From the NCBI GenBank assembly GCA_030041095.1, contig JASHON010000147.1, forward strand, positions 1 to 60,395: a DNA stretch of 60,395 nt, in the 5' to 3' direction. This document shows, in pieces, positions 8,530 to 16,983 of the stretch. The DNA is from Terriglobia bacterium (lineage in GTDB: Bacteria > Acidobacteriota > Terriglobia > UBA7540). The notes under the pieces were generated by a model. That model did not search any database and was not told the origin of the DNA. It was given only the letters and a program-made list of their open reading frames with translations. Made by a program: the position numbers and the translations under genes. Position 1 is the stretch's first letter. Every line of letters begins with the position of its first letter.

Positions 8530-9756
8530 ATGGGTGCATCTAAGAAACGCGTATTGATTGTTATTGGCACCAGGCCGGAAGCGATCAAGCTGGCCCCGGT
8601 AATCCAGACGCTTCGGGAAAGGCCAGGATCGTTTGATGTAGGTGTGTGCGCCACCTCCCAGCATCGGCGCATGATGGATCAGGCGCTCGATTTTTTCAAT
8701 ATCGTTCCCGATTTCGACCTCGACATTATGCGCGACCGTCAGGAGCTGCACGAAATCGCCTGTGGGGTTATTGCCGGCCTGCACGAGGTTTTGCGAGTGT
8801 GGCGGCCTGACTGGGTTGTGGTGCAGGGCGATACGACCACCACGTTCGCCGCAGGCATTGCCGCTTTTTATGAGCGCATTCGTGTCGCCCACGTGGAAGC
8901 CGGGCTCAGGACGGGAAACATAGATGCTCCTTGGCCGGAGGAGGCGAACCGGCGGTTGACCAGCGTTATTTCGTCTCTGCATTTCGCGCCCACGGCCTCC
9001 GCCAGAGCCAATCTCCTGCAAGAGGGAATAGCGGAAAGGAACATCCACGTGACGGGAAACCCGGTTATCGATGCGCTGCTGCGAACCGTTGCGGCCGTCA
9101 GCGGAAATTCCGCGCTAGCTCGCCAGCTTGATTCACGGTTTTCGTACCTGGATCGCAACAGGAAAATGATTCTCGTGACCGCCCATCGCCGGGAGAGCTT
9201 TGGCGCTGGGCTTGAGCGCATCTGCAGGGCACTGCGTGAGATAGCTCTTGGAAATTCGGTCGAGGTCGTCTGCCCGGTTCACCCCAATCCCAACGTAGAA
9301 GGCCCTGTGCATGAGCTGCTCGGTGGCCTGCACCCTATTCATCTTCTCGAGCCCCTTCAGTACGTGGAGTTTGTCTACCTGATGGAAAGGTGCCACTTTA
9401 TCATTACGGATTCGGGAGGCATTCAGGAGGAGGCCCCGTCCTTGGGCAAGCCCGTCCTCGTGATGCGCGACGTTACCGAGAGGCCCGAGGCGGTGGCCGC
9501 CGGCGCAGCCCGCGTTGTCGGCACGCAGACTGAAAAGATCGTATCCGAAGCATGCAGGCTGCTTCACGACCGGACCGAATACCAAAAAATGTCGCAGTCG
9601 CCCAACCCTTATGGGGACGGGGAGGCGGCCCGGCGAATCGCAGACGTTCTCAGCGCTGCAGAGGAGCGCTGGGAGTCGAGCGAGCTGCTGCCGGGGAAAA
9701 TGCATCATCTTCTTGGTGGATTTCCGGCGCCGGGCTGCGCGGCTCATGAACGCTAG
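8530..9756 (+). CDS. wecB: UDP-N-acetylglucosamine 2-epimerase (non-hydrolysing)
   Basis: The enzyme interconverts UDP-GlcNAc and UDP-ManNAc in the cytoplasm, supplying an activated sugar for surface glycans. The family signatures are all present from ATG 8530: VIGTRPEAIKLAPVI at the N-terminus, HVEAGLRTG, WPEEANRRL, TAHRRESFG and the nucleotide-binding TDSGGIQEEAPSLGKP. Its length of about 408 residues is slightly above the usual 370-390 because of a non-conserved C-terminal tail after residue 380. ATG 8530 is chosen over upstream in-frame starts because the family N-terminus begins there. It is the last gene of the plus-strand glycan block and gives a donor for the glycosyltransferases before it. 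Confidence 0.92.
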   Translation: MGASKKRVLIVIGTRPEAIKLAPVIQTLRERPGSFDVGVCATSQHRRMMDQALDFFNIVPDFDLDIMRDRQELHEIACGVIAGLHEVLRVWRPDWVVVQGDTTTTFAAGIAAFYERIRVAHVEAGLRTGNIDAPWPEEANRRLTSVISSLHFAPTASARANLLQEGIAERNIHVTGNPVIDALLRTVAAVSGNSALARQLDSRFSYLDRNRKMILVTAHRRESFGAGLERICRALREIALGNSVEVVCPVHPNPNVEGPVHELLGGLHPIHLLEPLQYVEFVYLMERCHFIITDSGGIQEEAPSLGKPVLVMRDVTERPEAVAAGAARVVGTQTEKIVSEACRLLHDRTEYQKMSQSPNPYGDGEAARRIADVLSAAEERWESSELLPGKMHHLLGGFPAPGCAAHER

Positions 9757-9775
9757 CGGCCAGAACTTGCGGCGG

Positions 9776-9835
9776 CAAATTGGCTGCCTGGGTGTTCAAG
9801 CCGGCAAGGAGATTTAGCTCCGCACGGAGTCATCG
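9776..9835 (-). pseudogene. Short remnant of a TPR-glycosyltransferase 3' end
   Basis: Positions 9776-9805 match positions 12694-12723 in the C-terminal TPR region of the glycosyltransferase gene on the minus strand. Twelve bases are identical in a row, then 13 of the next 18, and all five differences are transitions. In reverse, the segment reads like NTQAANL, matching SAQAANL in the intact gene. No open frame surrounds it. It appears to be debris of a duplicated TPR glycosyltransferase left between the epimerase and dacA. Confidence 0.4.
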
Positions 9836-9840
9836 ATCTC

Positions 9841-9853
9841 CGGCAGCCTGCCG
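9841..9853 (+). terminator. GC-rich hairpin after the epimerase gene
   Basis: CGGCAG and CTGCCG form a six-base stem around a single C. It lies about 85 bases after the epimerase stop. There is no T run, so intrinsic termination is uncertain. Confidence 0.25.
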
Positions 9854-9881
9854 ATCACCTATGGAAGGGGAATGAGAAAGC

Positions 9882-9911
9882 TTGGCCCGGTGACGAAACG
9901 GTGTATATACT
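9882..9911 (+). promoter_or_regulatory. Candidate housekeeping promoter for the dacA-M23 pair
   Basis: TTGGCC (9882-9887) and TATACT (9906-9911) are separated by 18 bases, resembling sigma-70 -35 and -10 boxes. Transcription would start near 9918, about 25 bases before ATG 9943, which has AGAGGAG upstream. This is read by eye and not tested. Confidence 0.4.
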
Positions 9912-9942
9912 GGGCGTGCCGGTGCTGCGTTAGAGGAGTGTC

Positions 9943-11193
9943 ATGAGCCTGCGAAAGAGTACCGCATCAAGATTCCGTACTTCAGCAGAGCTGCCAGGCA
10001 GCGTTCATCGCAGCGCGCTTGAGGCGTGGGCCGCCGGTGCTTGCCGGATAGCTCTCGCGATGTGTCTGGCGGCCGGGCTGGCTATGGGAGCTGTTCAGGC
10101 TTCAATTGTGGTGGACGCCGGGACTGGCGCGGTACTTGAGGAGCATCATGCCGACGAACTGACGTACCCTGCATCGTTAACCAAGCTGATGACGCTCTAC
10201 CTGGTTTTCGGGGCGCTACGGCGAGGAACGCTCAGACTGGATGAGAAACTGCTGGTGTCGCGGCATGCGGCTGCACAACCGCCCACCAAGTTGGGTCTCA
10301 GGCCCGGCGGCTTCATTTCTGTCGAGCAGTGTATCCTGGGCATCGTGACGCACTCCGCGAACGACGCGGCGGTCGTCCTGGCCGAGGGCGTTGCCGGGAG
10401 CGAGCAGCGCTTTGCCAGCTTGATGAACGAGCAGGCCCGGCAGCTTGGCATGAGCCGCACCACTTTCCGTAATGCCTCGGGTCTTCCCAACGCGTTTCAA
10501 AAGACGACGGCCCGAGATATGGCCACAATTGCGGTTGCGCTTATATCCAACTTTCCAGGCTATTACCATTTTTTTGACGTCCGGGACTTTACGTTCGGCG
10601 GCAGGAGGTTTTACAGCTTCGACCACGTGCTCAGCGATTACCCAGGCGCCGACGGGATGAAAACGGGCTACACCAGCGCCTCCGGGTTTAACCTGGTAAC
10701 GTCAGCCGTGCGCGGGCAACGGCGGCTGGTGGGCGTGGTGCTGGGAGAGAACACGAGTTGGGCGCGCGAGCGGCTGATGATCGCTCTTTTGAATCAGGCG
10801 TTCTTGCGAGAGGCGGGTGCGACGTTGACGAAGACCGGCTCACCGGCTGAAGCTCGTGGGGATCAAGCGCCGGCTCAGCCCGACGCCGTCAGCAGCCTGG
10901 AAATGAACGAGGTGAACGCTCATACGGCCCACGACTGGGCGATTCAGGTCGGCGGCATATTTCGCAACCCACGCGCGGTGCGTCGAGTGCTTGAGAGCGC
11001 TCGTCGCACGGCTCCTGCGCTGAGGCACGCCAAAGCGCTCGTCATCGAGGCGCCCGGAAGGAATCGCTATCGGGCGCGCTTTGCTGAGATGACCCAGCAG
11101 CGCGCACTGTCAAGCTGTGGCGTTCTCCGCCGGCGACATTTTACATGCATGCCATTTCACATTCCCGTCTCCGTAGCTTCGGCGGGCCAATAG
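9943..11193 (+). CDS. dacA: D-alanyl-D-alanine carboxypeptidase with C-terminal SPOR domain
   Basis: This S11 family penicillin-binding protein trims the terminal D-Ala from peptidoglycan stem peptides in the periplasm. An N-terminal hydrophobic segment (about residues 27-50, ending VQA) is a signal peptide or anchor. The catalytic motifs are intact: S78-L-T-K81, S138-A-N140 and K240-T-G242. The C-terminal part, from HDWAIQVGGIFRNP at about residue 326 to the YRARF segment, matches SPOR domains, which bind denuded glycan strands at septa; rhizobial homologues share this layout. AGAGGAG precedes ATG 9943. It is followed after three bases by an M23 peptidase gene, so the two are a murein-remodelling unit set between glycan blocks. 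Confidence 0.88.
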   Translation: MSLRKSTASRFRTSAELPGSVHRSALEAWAAGACRIALAMCLAAGLAMGAVQASIVVDAGTGAVLEEHHADELTYPASLTKLMTLYLVFGALRRGTLRLDEKLLVSRHAAAQPPTKLGLRPGGFISVEQCILGIVTHSANDAAVVLAEGVAGSEQRFASLMNEQARQLGMSRTTFRNASGLPNAFQKTTARDMATIAVALISNFPGYYHFFDVRDFTFGGRRFYSFDHVLSDYPGADGMKTGYTSASGFNLVTSAVRGQRRLVGVVLGENTSWARERLMIALLNQAFLREAGATLTKTGSPAEARGDQAPAQPDAVSSLEMNEVNAHTAHDWAIQVGGIFRNPRAVRRVLESARRTAPALRHAKALVIEAPGRNRYRARFAEMTQQRALSSCGVLRRRHFTCMPFHIPVSVASAGQ

Positions 11194-11196
11194 GAG

Positions 11197-12492
11197 ATGT
11201 CTGTATTGAAAAATCCAGCCTACAGCCGAACCCTGATGGTTCTCTTGGGGCTTCTTGTTGCAGGCGCGGTAATGCTGGTTTTCATCATTCAACGCCGCAG
11301 GGCTGCAGAGCGTCAATTGACCCCGGGCCGTCCGAGCGCTATAGAGACAACGGCCCAGAGCGTGAAGCCGCAAATCTTTCGTGCCAGGAGCCGGATCCCG
11401 GCGCGCACGACGTTCACGAGGTTCATGCGCTCGCAAGGCATTGGCAGAGCCACGATCGCTCGCATCGTCAAGCAGTCGCGGCCGGTCTACAATCTGGGCA
11501 AGGTGAAGGCTGGCGCTGAGATCACACTAACGAAGTCCGCAAGCGGTGGCTTGGTGGGCTTGTGCTATCAGATTGACCCGGAGCGCCAGCTTTGGATCGA
11601 GCGGGAAGGCCAGAGCTTTGCTGCGCATATCCAGAATATTCCGGAAACGACGGTCGTTACTGGAGTGAGCGGTCGCGTCGAGGACTCTCTGGTCCAGGCG
11701 GTTGATGATGCGGGAGCACACCAACAGCTCGCCGCAGAAATCGCTCGGCTCTTCAGGTGGCAGCTCGACTTCAACACTGACTGCCAACCTGGTGACACTT
11801 TCAAGGTGCTCGTTCGCAAAAAATTGGCCGAGACCCGCTTCGCGGGCTACGGGCAAATCCTGGCGGCGCAATACGACAATAAAGGTCACCTTTACCAAGG
11901 GATTTTATTCCACGACCCGGATGGACATGCTGCCTACTACACTCCCGGCGGCAAGGCTCTCGAGAAGGCTTTTCTCCGTTCGCCTCTCCGATTCCACGCA
12001 CGCCTCACCTCGCGCTTCAGCTACGATCGCCTCGATCCAATTCTCCATCGCTACGAGCCTCACCTCGGTATTGATTTAGCCGCGCCTGTTGGCAGCAAAG
12101 TCCAAGCCGTGGCGGGTGGGAAGGTTGTGTTTGCCGGTTGGGATGGCGGGGCCGGCCGGCTGGTACGTCTGCGACACCCTCATGGCTACGAGACTCTCTA
12201 CATGCACTTGTCGAGGATTTTGGTGCATCGGGGTGAAAGGGTGCGGCAGGGCCAGGTCATCGCGCTCACGGGTGATACGGGCTGGTCAACGGGCCCGCAT
12301 TTGGACTTTCGGATCGAGCGTTACGGGCGCTTTTTCAACTTCCTTGCGATGCATTTGCCTTCTGCCCGCAGCGTCAGCCGCAGGGAGCTGCCGGCATTTG
12401 CCGCAGTCAGCAGGCGACTGCTACGTGAGTTGGCTGCGCTACCAAGCGCTCCCAGTGCCGTACAAGCTGCGCTTGAGCGGGCTAATCCGTAG
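11197..12492 (+). CDS. Membrane-anchored M23 murein endopeptidase
   Basis: One transmembrane helix (residues 8-29) anchors the protein. A Csd3/OapA-like N-terminal region of about 200 residues follows, and then a LytM/M23 domain. The first zinc motif is H289-L-G-I-D293 and a further histidine is in LYMHLS. The second motif is H368-L-D370, where the family usually has HxH, so one metal ligand is aspartate. Such GPHLD(Y/F)R variants are known to me in M23 proteins, but activity is not certain. It would cleave peptide cross-links in the periplasm. It lies three bases after dacA and is probably co-transcribed. It resembles MepM and Csd3 in layout, but the exact orthology is not clear. Confidence 0.82.
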   Translation: MSVLKNPAYSRTLMVLLGLLVAGAVMLVFIIQRRRAAERQLTPGRPSAIETTAQSVKPQIFRARSRIPARTTFTRFMRSQGIGRATIARIVKQSRPVYNLGKVKAGAEITLTKSASGGLVGLCYQIDPERQLWIEREGQSFAAHIQNIPETTVVTGVSGRVEDSLVQAVDDAGAHQQLAAEIARLFRWQLDFNTDCQPGDTFKVLVRKKLAETRFAGYGQILAAQYDNKGHLYQGILFHDPDGHAAYYTPGGKALEKAFLRSPLRFHARLTSRFSYDRLDPILHRYEPHLGIDLAAPVGSKVQAVAGGKVVFAGWDGGAGRLVRLRHPHGYETLYMHLSRILVHRGERVRQGQVIALTGDTGWSTGPHLDFRIERYGRFFNFLAMHLPSARSVSRRELPAFAAVSRRLLRELAALPSAPSAVQAALERANP

Positions 12493-12579
12493 CAGCGCGT
12501 CGAAGAATTCCAGCCAGCCACTGATGTGGGCCGACGCAAGGCAACACAGCAGGCCGGCTTTTTTCAGAAACCGACGCTG

Positions 12580-14367
12580 TTACTTTGCCGCTTGTTGGGG
12601 AGCCAGCCTCTCGATCTCGACGGCCAACTGACGCAGCTTTTGATCGTCCGGAAACCAGCCGAGACCTTCCTCAGCAAGCGTCGCCGCTCGCGCCAAATTG
12701 GCTGCTTGGGCGCTCAGACCGGCGGCGAGCAGATAAATCTCAGGGCGCGGCGCCGTATGCCGGAGCTTGTCTTCCGCTGCCAGCGCAGCCTCCTTGGCTC
12801 GGCCTGTCTCCAGGCACGCCGTGATGAGCCGGTCGTAGTTCTCAATAGCCTGGGGAAGCTGCTTCACCGCTTTTTGCAGGCGGGCAAGCCCCTCCTCCAC
12901 CCATCCCGCGCGTACCTCCGCAATGCCTAACTTGCTTTCCACCACTGGAGAGGCGCTCAGCCTGGCCAGCGTATCGCGATAGTGCTCGCACGCCGCGGCA
13001 TAGTCTTTGTTCCGGAAGTCCACATCTCCGCGTTCGGCCATTTCGGCGATTTCCAATTGCCGCCGTGCCTCGAGAAGCCCCTCATTGAGCTTCGGATCTT
13101 TGGGAAAATGTTCGAGACCCAGCTTCACCAAATCCAACACCCGCTGCCATCGATTGAGCAGCACGTACATCGTAGCGGCGCGCAGGAAGCATTCCGGCTG
13201 GGCTTTACTCGTTTCCAGCTTTCGCTCCGCCGCTTCCGCCGCTTCCTCCAGCTTTCCCAGCCAAAGACAGGCTGTGATGAGGCGGTCGTGGCATTCAACA
13301 TTTCCAGGGGCGGCGCCGATGGCGTGGCGGAGCCGTCGCAGCCCTTCGTCTGTGAGACCGAGCCTGACTTCCGTAAATCCGAGCTTACTTTCGATCGACG
13401 GGTCATCCTGTTCGAGCTCGTGAAGTTTCTGATAGCAGCTCCGTGCAGCCTTGAAGTCGCCGAGCGCGTAATGCGATTCACCCTGGTAATCCAGCAGCAT
13501 CGTACGATTGACAGATGTTTCTTCGGCACGGGCGTAAGCCTCGATCGCACCGCGGTGTTCGCCGGTCAATGTGAGCATGCGGCCGTAATAGAGCCATCCC
13601 GGGCCAAATCTCGGGTTGAGCTGAGCGGCTTTATGAAAGTGTTCAGCCGCTTCTCCGTAATTGTGGAAATGGAGCGCTTCTTCAACGCCCAGCTCGAAAT
13701 GCGAGAGTGAGTTGTCAGGCAAGTCACGGACTTTTTGGCGGCCCAGCTCGCGGTAGAAGACGGCCTTATTCGCCTGTATCTGCTCGCGATTGAGGAACCC
13801 GAAATGATGAATGATGAATTCCGCCTGATCCATCCGCATGCCAAGCTCGTACAAGCGGTATCCGACGGTCTCGTGAACGCGTCCCTGGAAATAGACCTCG
13901 GGATGGCGCCGAAAGAGCCGTGTGTTGACGTGGTCCGCATACCCCGACAGATCTTTCACGAAGTCCCGTGTATCTTCGTTTCGTTTTGCCCTTTGGTCCC
14001 ACATAAAAAAATTGAGCTGCTGGACGTAGTTGCGGATGGTGACCGTGTAGCCCATCACCTGACGGGCGGCGAGATGGGTTGGCAGTACTTTGGCCGTGTC
14101 AGGATCCAGCATTTCATCGCAGTCGAGCATCAGCACCCAATCGCACGTTGCCCGCGCCAGGGATAGGTTGCGTGCTTTCGCGAAGTCATCTTCCCACGGA
14201 ATGCTGAATACCTCCGCACCATAGCGTCGTGCGATCTCTATGCTGTGATCGGTTGATCCGGTGTCCGCGATCACGATTTCGTCCGCCAGCCCGCGAACGC
14301 TGTCGAGGCAGCGGGGCAGCGTCTTTTCACCGTTCTTCACAATCATCGAGAGCGTCAGAGTGGGCAT
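12580..14367 (-). CDS. GT2 glycosyltransferase with TPR repeats
   Basis: This 595-residue cytoplasmic protein starts with a GT2 domain (residues 1-235): LSMIVKNGEKTLPRCLDSV, IADTGSTDHS, and the metal-binding MLDCDE near residue 80. This arrangement resembles the SunS-like group. The remaining 350 residues are TPR-type helical hairpins with recurrent KLGFTEVRLG and KLGIAEVRAG units. The TPRs may bind the acceptor protein, as in O-GlcNAc-transferase-like enzymes. It lies 75 bases downstream of another TPR-glycosyltransferase on the same strand and is probably co-transcribed. A fragment similar to its 3' end lies at 9776-9835. The acceptor is unknown; proximity to flagellar genes suggests flagellin or another filament protein. 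Confidence 0.85.
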   Translation of the reverse strand: MPTLTLSMIVKNGEKTLPRCLDSVRGLADEIVIADTGSTDHSIEIARRYGAEVFSIPWEDDFAKARNLSLARATCDWVLMLDCDEMLDPDTAKVLPTHLAARQVMGYTVTIRNYVQQLNFFMWDQRAKRNEDTRDFVKDLSGYADHVNTRLFRRHPEVYFQGRVHETVGYRLYELGMRMDQAEFIIHHFGFLNREQIQANKAVFYRELGRQKVRDLPDNSLSHFELGVEEALHFHNYGEAAEHFHKAAQLNPRFGPGWLYYGRMLTLTGEHRGAIEAYARAEETSVNRTMLLDYQGESHYALGDFKAARSCYQKLHELEQDDPSIESKLGFTEVRLGLTDEGLRRLRHAIGAAPGNVECHDRLITACLWLGKLEEAAEAAERKLETSKAQPECFLRAATMYVLLNRWQRVLDLVKLGLEHFPKDPKLNEGLLEARRQLEIAEMAERGDVDFRNKDYAAACEHYRDTLARLSASPVVESKLGIAEVRAGWVEEGLARLQKAVKQLPQAIENYDRLITACLETGRAKEAALAAEDKLRHTAPRPEIYLLAAGLSAQAANLARAATLAEEGLGWFPDDQKLRQLAVEIERLAPQQAAK

Positions 14368-14442
14368 ATTGAAAACGGGTCCTCCCGGATCTCACGTTCC
14401 AGCCACAGGCTTAATTTCTCGAGACTCTCAGTTAGACGGACG

Positions 14443-16725
14443 TCAGGGCTCGGTAAGGCGCCGGATTCGTTCCATCTGCATTAGGGCGATGCGATCCCAG
14501 GCAAGCCTCTCTCTAATTGTTTGAACCCCCAGCACGCCCTTGCTCGCCGCCTCGTCGCGGCGCTCGTAGAGGTATCGCATGGTGCGCGCCAACTCGTTCG
14601 TGTCCGGTTCGAACCACGTGCGCGGGCCGGTCATCGGGCCAAACTCGTTTTGCACGCCGGGCATTTCGATGATCCGGGCGGGAATGAAAAACGACGCTTC
14701 CGAGGAACAGAATTCGCGAGCCGGACCGAGCCCGGTCGTAATCACCGGTTTTCCGCACGCCAGCGCTTCCGCCAACGGCATGCCAAAACCTTCGCCTCGA
14801 TAGGGCAGAGCGAACACATCGCAGCCCCGGTAAAGTGACGCAAGGTTTGAATCCTCCAGCTCCTCAGTCAGGATCATCAAGTGAGGCGCGCCCGGTTTCC
14901 GCGCGGCAGCGCGGAGCAAGTCCAGTAGAGACGTCCTTGCGTAAACCGTCGCGGAGCCAAGATCCTTCACAACCAGGCTGACATCGTCGTGAGAAGAAAA
15001 CGCCCGACTGTACGCATTCCAGAGCAGGTCTGCGCCCTTCCGCGCGATGGCTCCCCCGACAAACAGAAAAACAAATGATCGGCAACCCTCGGGTCTCCAC
15101 TTTGACCCTTCGGGGGTGAAAATGTTGGTATCGACGCCGTTGGGGATCACCTGGACGCGTTCGGACTCGACGCCGGCCGATAGGAGCACGTCTTTCGTAA
15201 ACTGAGAGGGAACCCACATTTCTGTGACGTTTTGGCGAATTTGCTCCACCCATCGCACCGGCATTGAACCCGATTCCCAGGGAAAGGTGACGACAAGCTT
15301 GCCGCAAGGTACGGGGCCGAAATCTGGAAGCCAGTAATGCCTGATCGTCAAATCGAGCCGTCTCAAGCGGTGTTTAAGACCTTCGGAAATGGCTTCAAAA
15401 TGCGGCAACGCCTTACCTGGCGTATTTGCAAAGTCGGCAGGCTCCATCGCCACTTCCACGCCTGGCTGGGCCGAGAGAGCTGCCGCCAACTCACGGTTGA
15501 TTCGGGCAAGGCTCGAATTCACCCAAAAGTTGCCGATCAGCAGCGCGCCCGGCGCCACCTCTTTCTTGCGAGGCTGGGACCGGAAAGCAGCGGCTCGCTC
15601 GTCCAGCGCAGACTGTAACCTGTGCCGTTGCTCATCAGACGCCGGCGACGATTCGAGCATCTCTTGCGCCGGATTAAAAAGGCGGTGGAGTAACAGAAAA
15701 TGAAGTACGAGCTCCAGATATTGCGGCTCGCGCTGTACCAGATCTGATAACACGGTAGACGTGAGCGCCCGGGCGTGGTCATACCACAGTCGCTGCCGTA
15801 GCAGGCCAAGAACGGCGGGAGGATACGCTGGGCGCCGGACCGCGCCGTGCGAGTAATTCTCTATGGCGTCCCGCTGCTTTCCTTCGATCTCGAAGGCGAG
15901 TCCTAACAGCCATTGGCTGCGGTAGGACCGTTCCCCACCGCATCCGGCGTAAGCCGGATCACCGCTCTCGATCGCCTGCTGAGCAAAGTGGCGGGAAGAC
16001 GCGAGGTTCCCCTCCTTGACTGCAAGCCAACCCGCCAGAAATGCCAATTCCGCGCTGCGAGGGAAGTAGTCCATCGCCAGGCCTGCGAGTTTGCTTGCCT
16101 GACCTATCTCAACCACGCGGATGGCCAGCACAATCAGGTTGTACAGCACCAGCGCGCGAAGGGTTGGCAAAAGGACCGAGGCATCGCTCCAGAAGGCGAA
16201 GAGGTCCTCTGAAGCTTTCCGGGGATTGATGCTCGCACTCAACAAAGCCCGGTATATACGCGCCCACGGTTCTTTACTTCCTTCCTCTTCGAGGAATGCG
16301 ACAAACTCCGGAGAAGGGGAAACCGAGCCCGCAATCCGGAACTGGTTCGTGATGTGGTCCGACGCCTGTCCGCGCGTCCAGATTCGTGGCTGGAGGCCAA
16401 GCAGGTCAAGCTCCGGAAGGCAAGGGAGATGGATGGGAACGAGAGTGCGCCCGGGGGAGGAAACAACCGCCTCCCGCAAAACCTCTGAGGAGCCCTCCAG
16501 GAGCCGATCTCCTTTCATCCACAAGATTGCGCCGTCCGAACCGGCCGGCAAGCGATTATTGCGCAATAACGGAATGGCGCCGTCGATCACCTGATCGGAC
16601 GCATCACCAAGCTCGACTGGAATCTCGTCTTGGGGAACACCATGCGTCACTAGAGCGATCAGCGGCCTTCGATTCTGCTTTTCCTCTGCCAGGGCCGTTT
16701 TATTGCCAGATTCTTCAAAGGGCAT
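14443..16725 (-). CDS. TPR-containing GT4 glycosyltransferase
   Basis: The protein has about 760 residues. An N-terminal region of 150 residues has no assigned fold. TPR-like helices occupy about 190-370. A GT-B fold GT4 domain lies between about 400 and 755, with the donor-side segments VPSQFTKDVLLSAGV and VIPNGVDTNIF, and an EX7E motif in EGFGMPLAE. ATG 16725 is preferred over 16743 because GGAG is placed eight bases before it. A sigma-54-like element lies upstream on the same strand. With the downstream GT2-TPR gene it forms a minus-strand operon facing away from flbD. It probably transfers a sugar to a protein acceptor bound by the TPRs; this is inferred. Confidence 0.82.
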   Translation of the reverse strand: MPFEESGNKTALAEEKQNRRPLIALVTHGVPQDEIPVELGDASDQVIDGAIPLLRNNRLPAGSDGAILWMKGDRLLEGSSEVLREAVVSSPGRTLVPIHLPCLPELDLLGLQPRIWTRGQASDHITNQFRIAGSVSPSPEFVAFLEEEGSKEPWARIYRALLSASINPRKASEDLFAFWSDASVLLPTLRALVLYNLIVLAIRVVEIGQASKLAGLAMDYFPRSAELAFLAGWLAVKEGNLASSRHFAQQAIESGDPAYAGCGGERSYRSQWLLGLAFEIEGKQRDAIENYSHGAVRRPAYPPAVLGLLRQRLWYDHARALTSTVLSDLVQREPQYLELVLHFLLLHRLFNPAQEMLESSPASDEQRHRLQSALDERAAAFRSQPRKKEVAPGALLIGNFWVNSSLARINRELAAALSAQPGVEVAMEPADFANTPGKALPHFEAISEGLKHRLRRLDLTIRHYWLPDFGPVPCGKLVVTFPWESGSMPVRWVEQIRQNVTEMWVPSQFTKDVLLSAGVESERVQVIPNGVDTNIFTPEGSKWRPEGCRSFVFLFVGGAIARKGADLLWNAYSRAFSSHDDVSLVVKDLGSATVYARTSLLDLLRAAARKPGAPHLMILTEELEDSNLASLYRGCDVFALPYRGEGFGMPLAEALACGKPVITTGLGPAREFCSSEASFFIPARIIEMPGVQNEFGPMTGPRTWFEPDTNELARTMRYLYERRDEAASKGVLGVQTIRERLAWDRIALMQMERIRRLTEP

Positions 16726-16812
16726 GGTGCTATCTCCAGGCACGAGGGGGTGATCGCGCCGAAGGCGCAGGAATTCACTCGCCGGTTGGAAACCTGTCCG
16801 CTGTCCACTAAA

Positions 16813-16827
16813 GCATTTGGAATGCCA
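16813..16827 (-). promoter_or_regulatory. Candidate sigma-54 promoter of the minus-strand glycosyltransferase operon
   Basis: On the minus strand the sequence reads TGGC, seven bases, then ATGCT, with GG and GC exactly ten bases apart. The -24 part is perfect and the -12 part has one mismatch to TTGCW. Transcription would start near 16801, about 75 bases before ATG 16725, leaving room for the GGAG ribosome binding site. It lies in the divergent region shared with flbD. Confidence 0.4.
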
Positions 16828-16855
16828 GATCGTTCCCTTTACTCCGCCAGCCGGC

Positions 16856-16882
16856 TGAACATAACTGCCGATCTGCCGATAT
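16856..16882 (+). promoter_or_regulatory. Candidate sigma-28 promoter of flbD-motA-motB
   Basis: TGAA (16856-16859), 15 bases, then GCCGATAT (16875-16882) match the flagellar sigma-28 element TAAA-N15-GCCGATAA with two mismatches. Motor genes are classic sigma-28 targets. The GCCGAT core is directly repeated eight bases upstream (16867-16872). Transcription would begin about 90 bases before flbD. Confidence 0.4.
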
Positions 16883-16983
16883 AACCCCTTAGGCGGAGAG
16901 TTGACCGCAAAGTGGTGGTGTGCGTGCCAGAGGAGGAAGCAGGATCAATGCCGCGCGATGAGGAAGTGAGGGAGCGGACTCCT

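Noticed and set aside
12560-12566. T-rich run after GCCGGC as a terminator for the M23 gene
   Set aside because: No convincing stem could be drawn immediately before the T run; it lies close to the convergent gene end.
12982-13710. Long plus-strand open frame opposite the GT2-TPR gene
   Set aside because: It is the antisense shadow of a well-supported gene with clear GT2 motifs.
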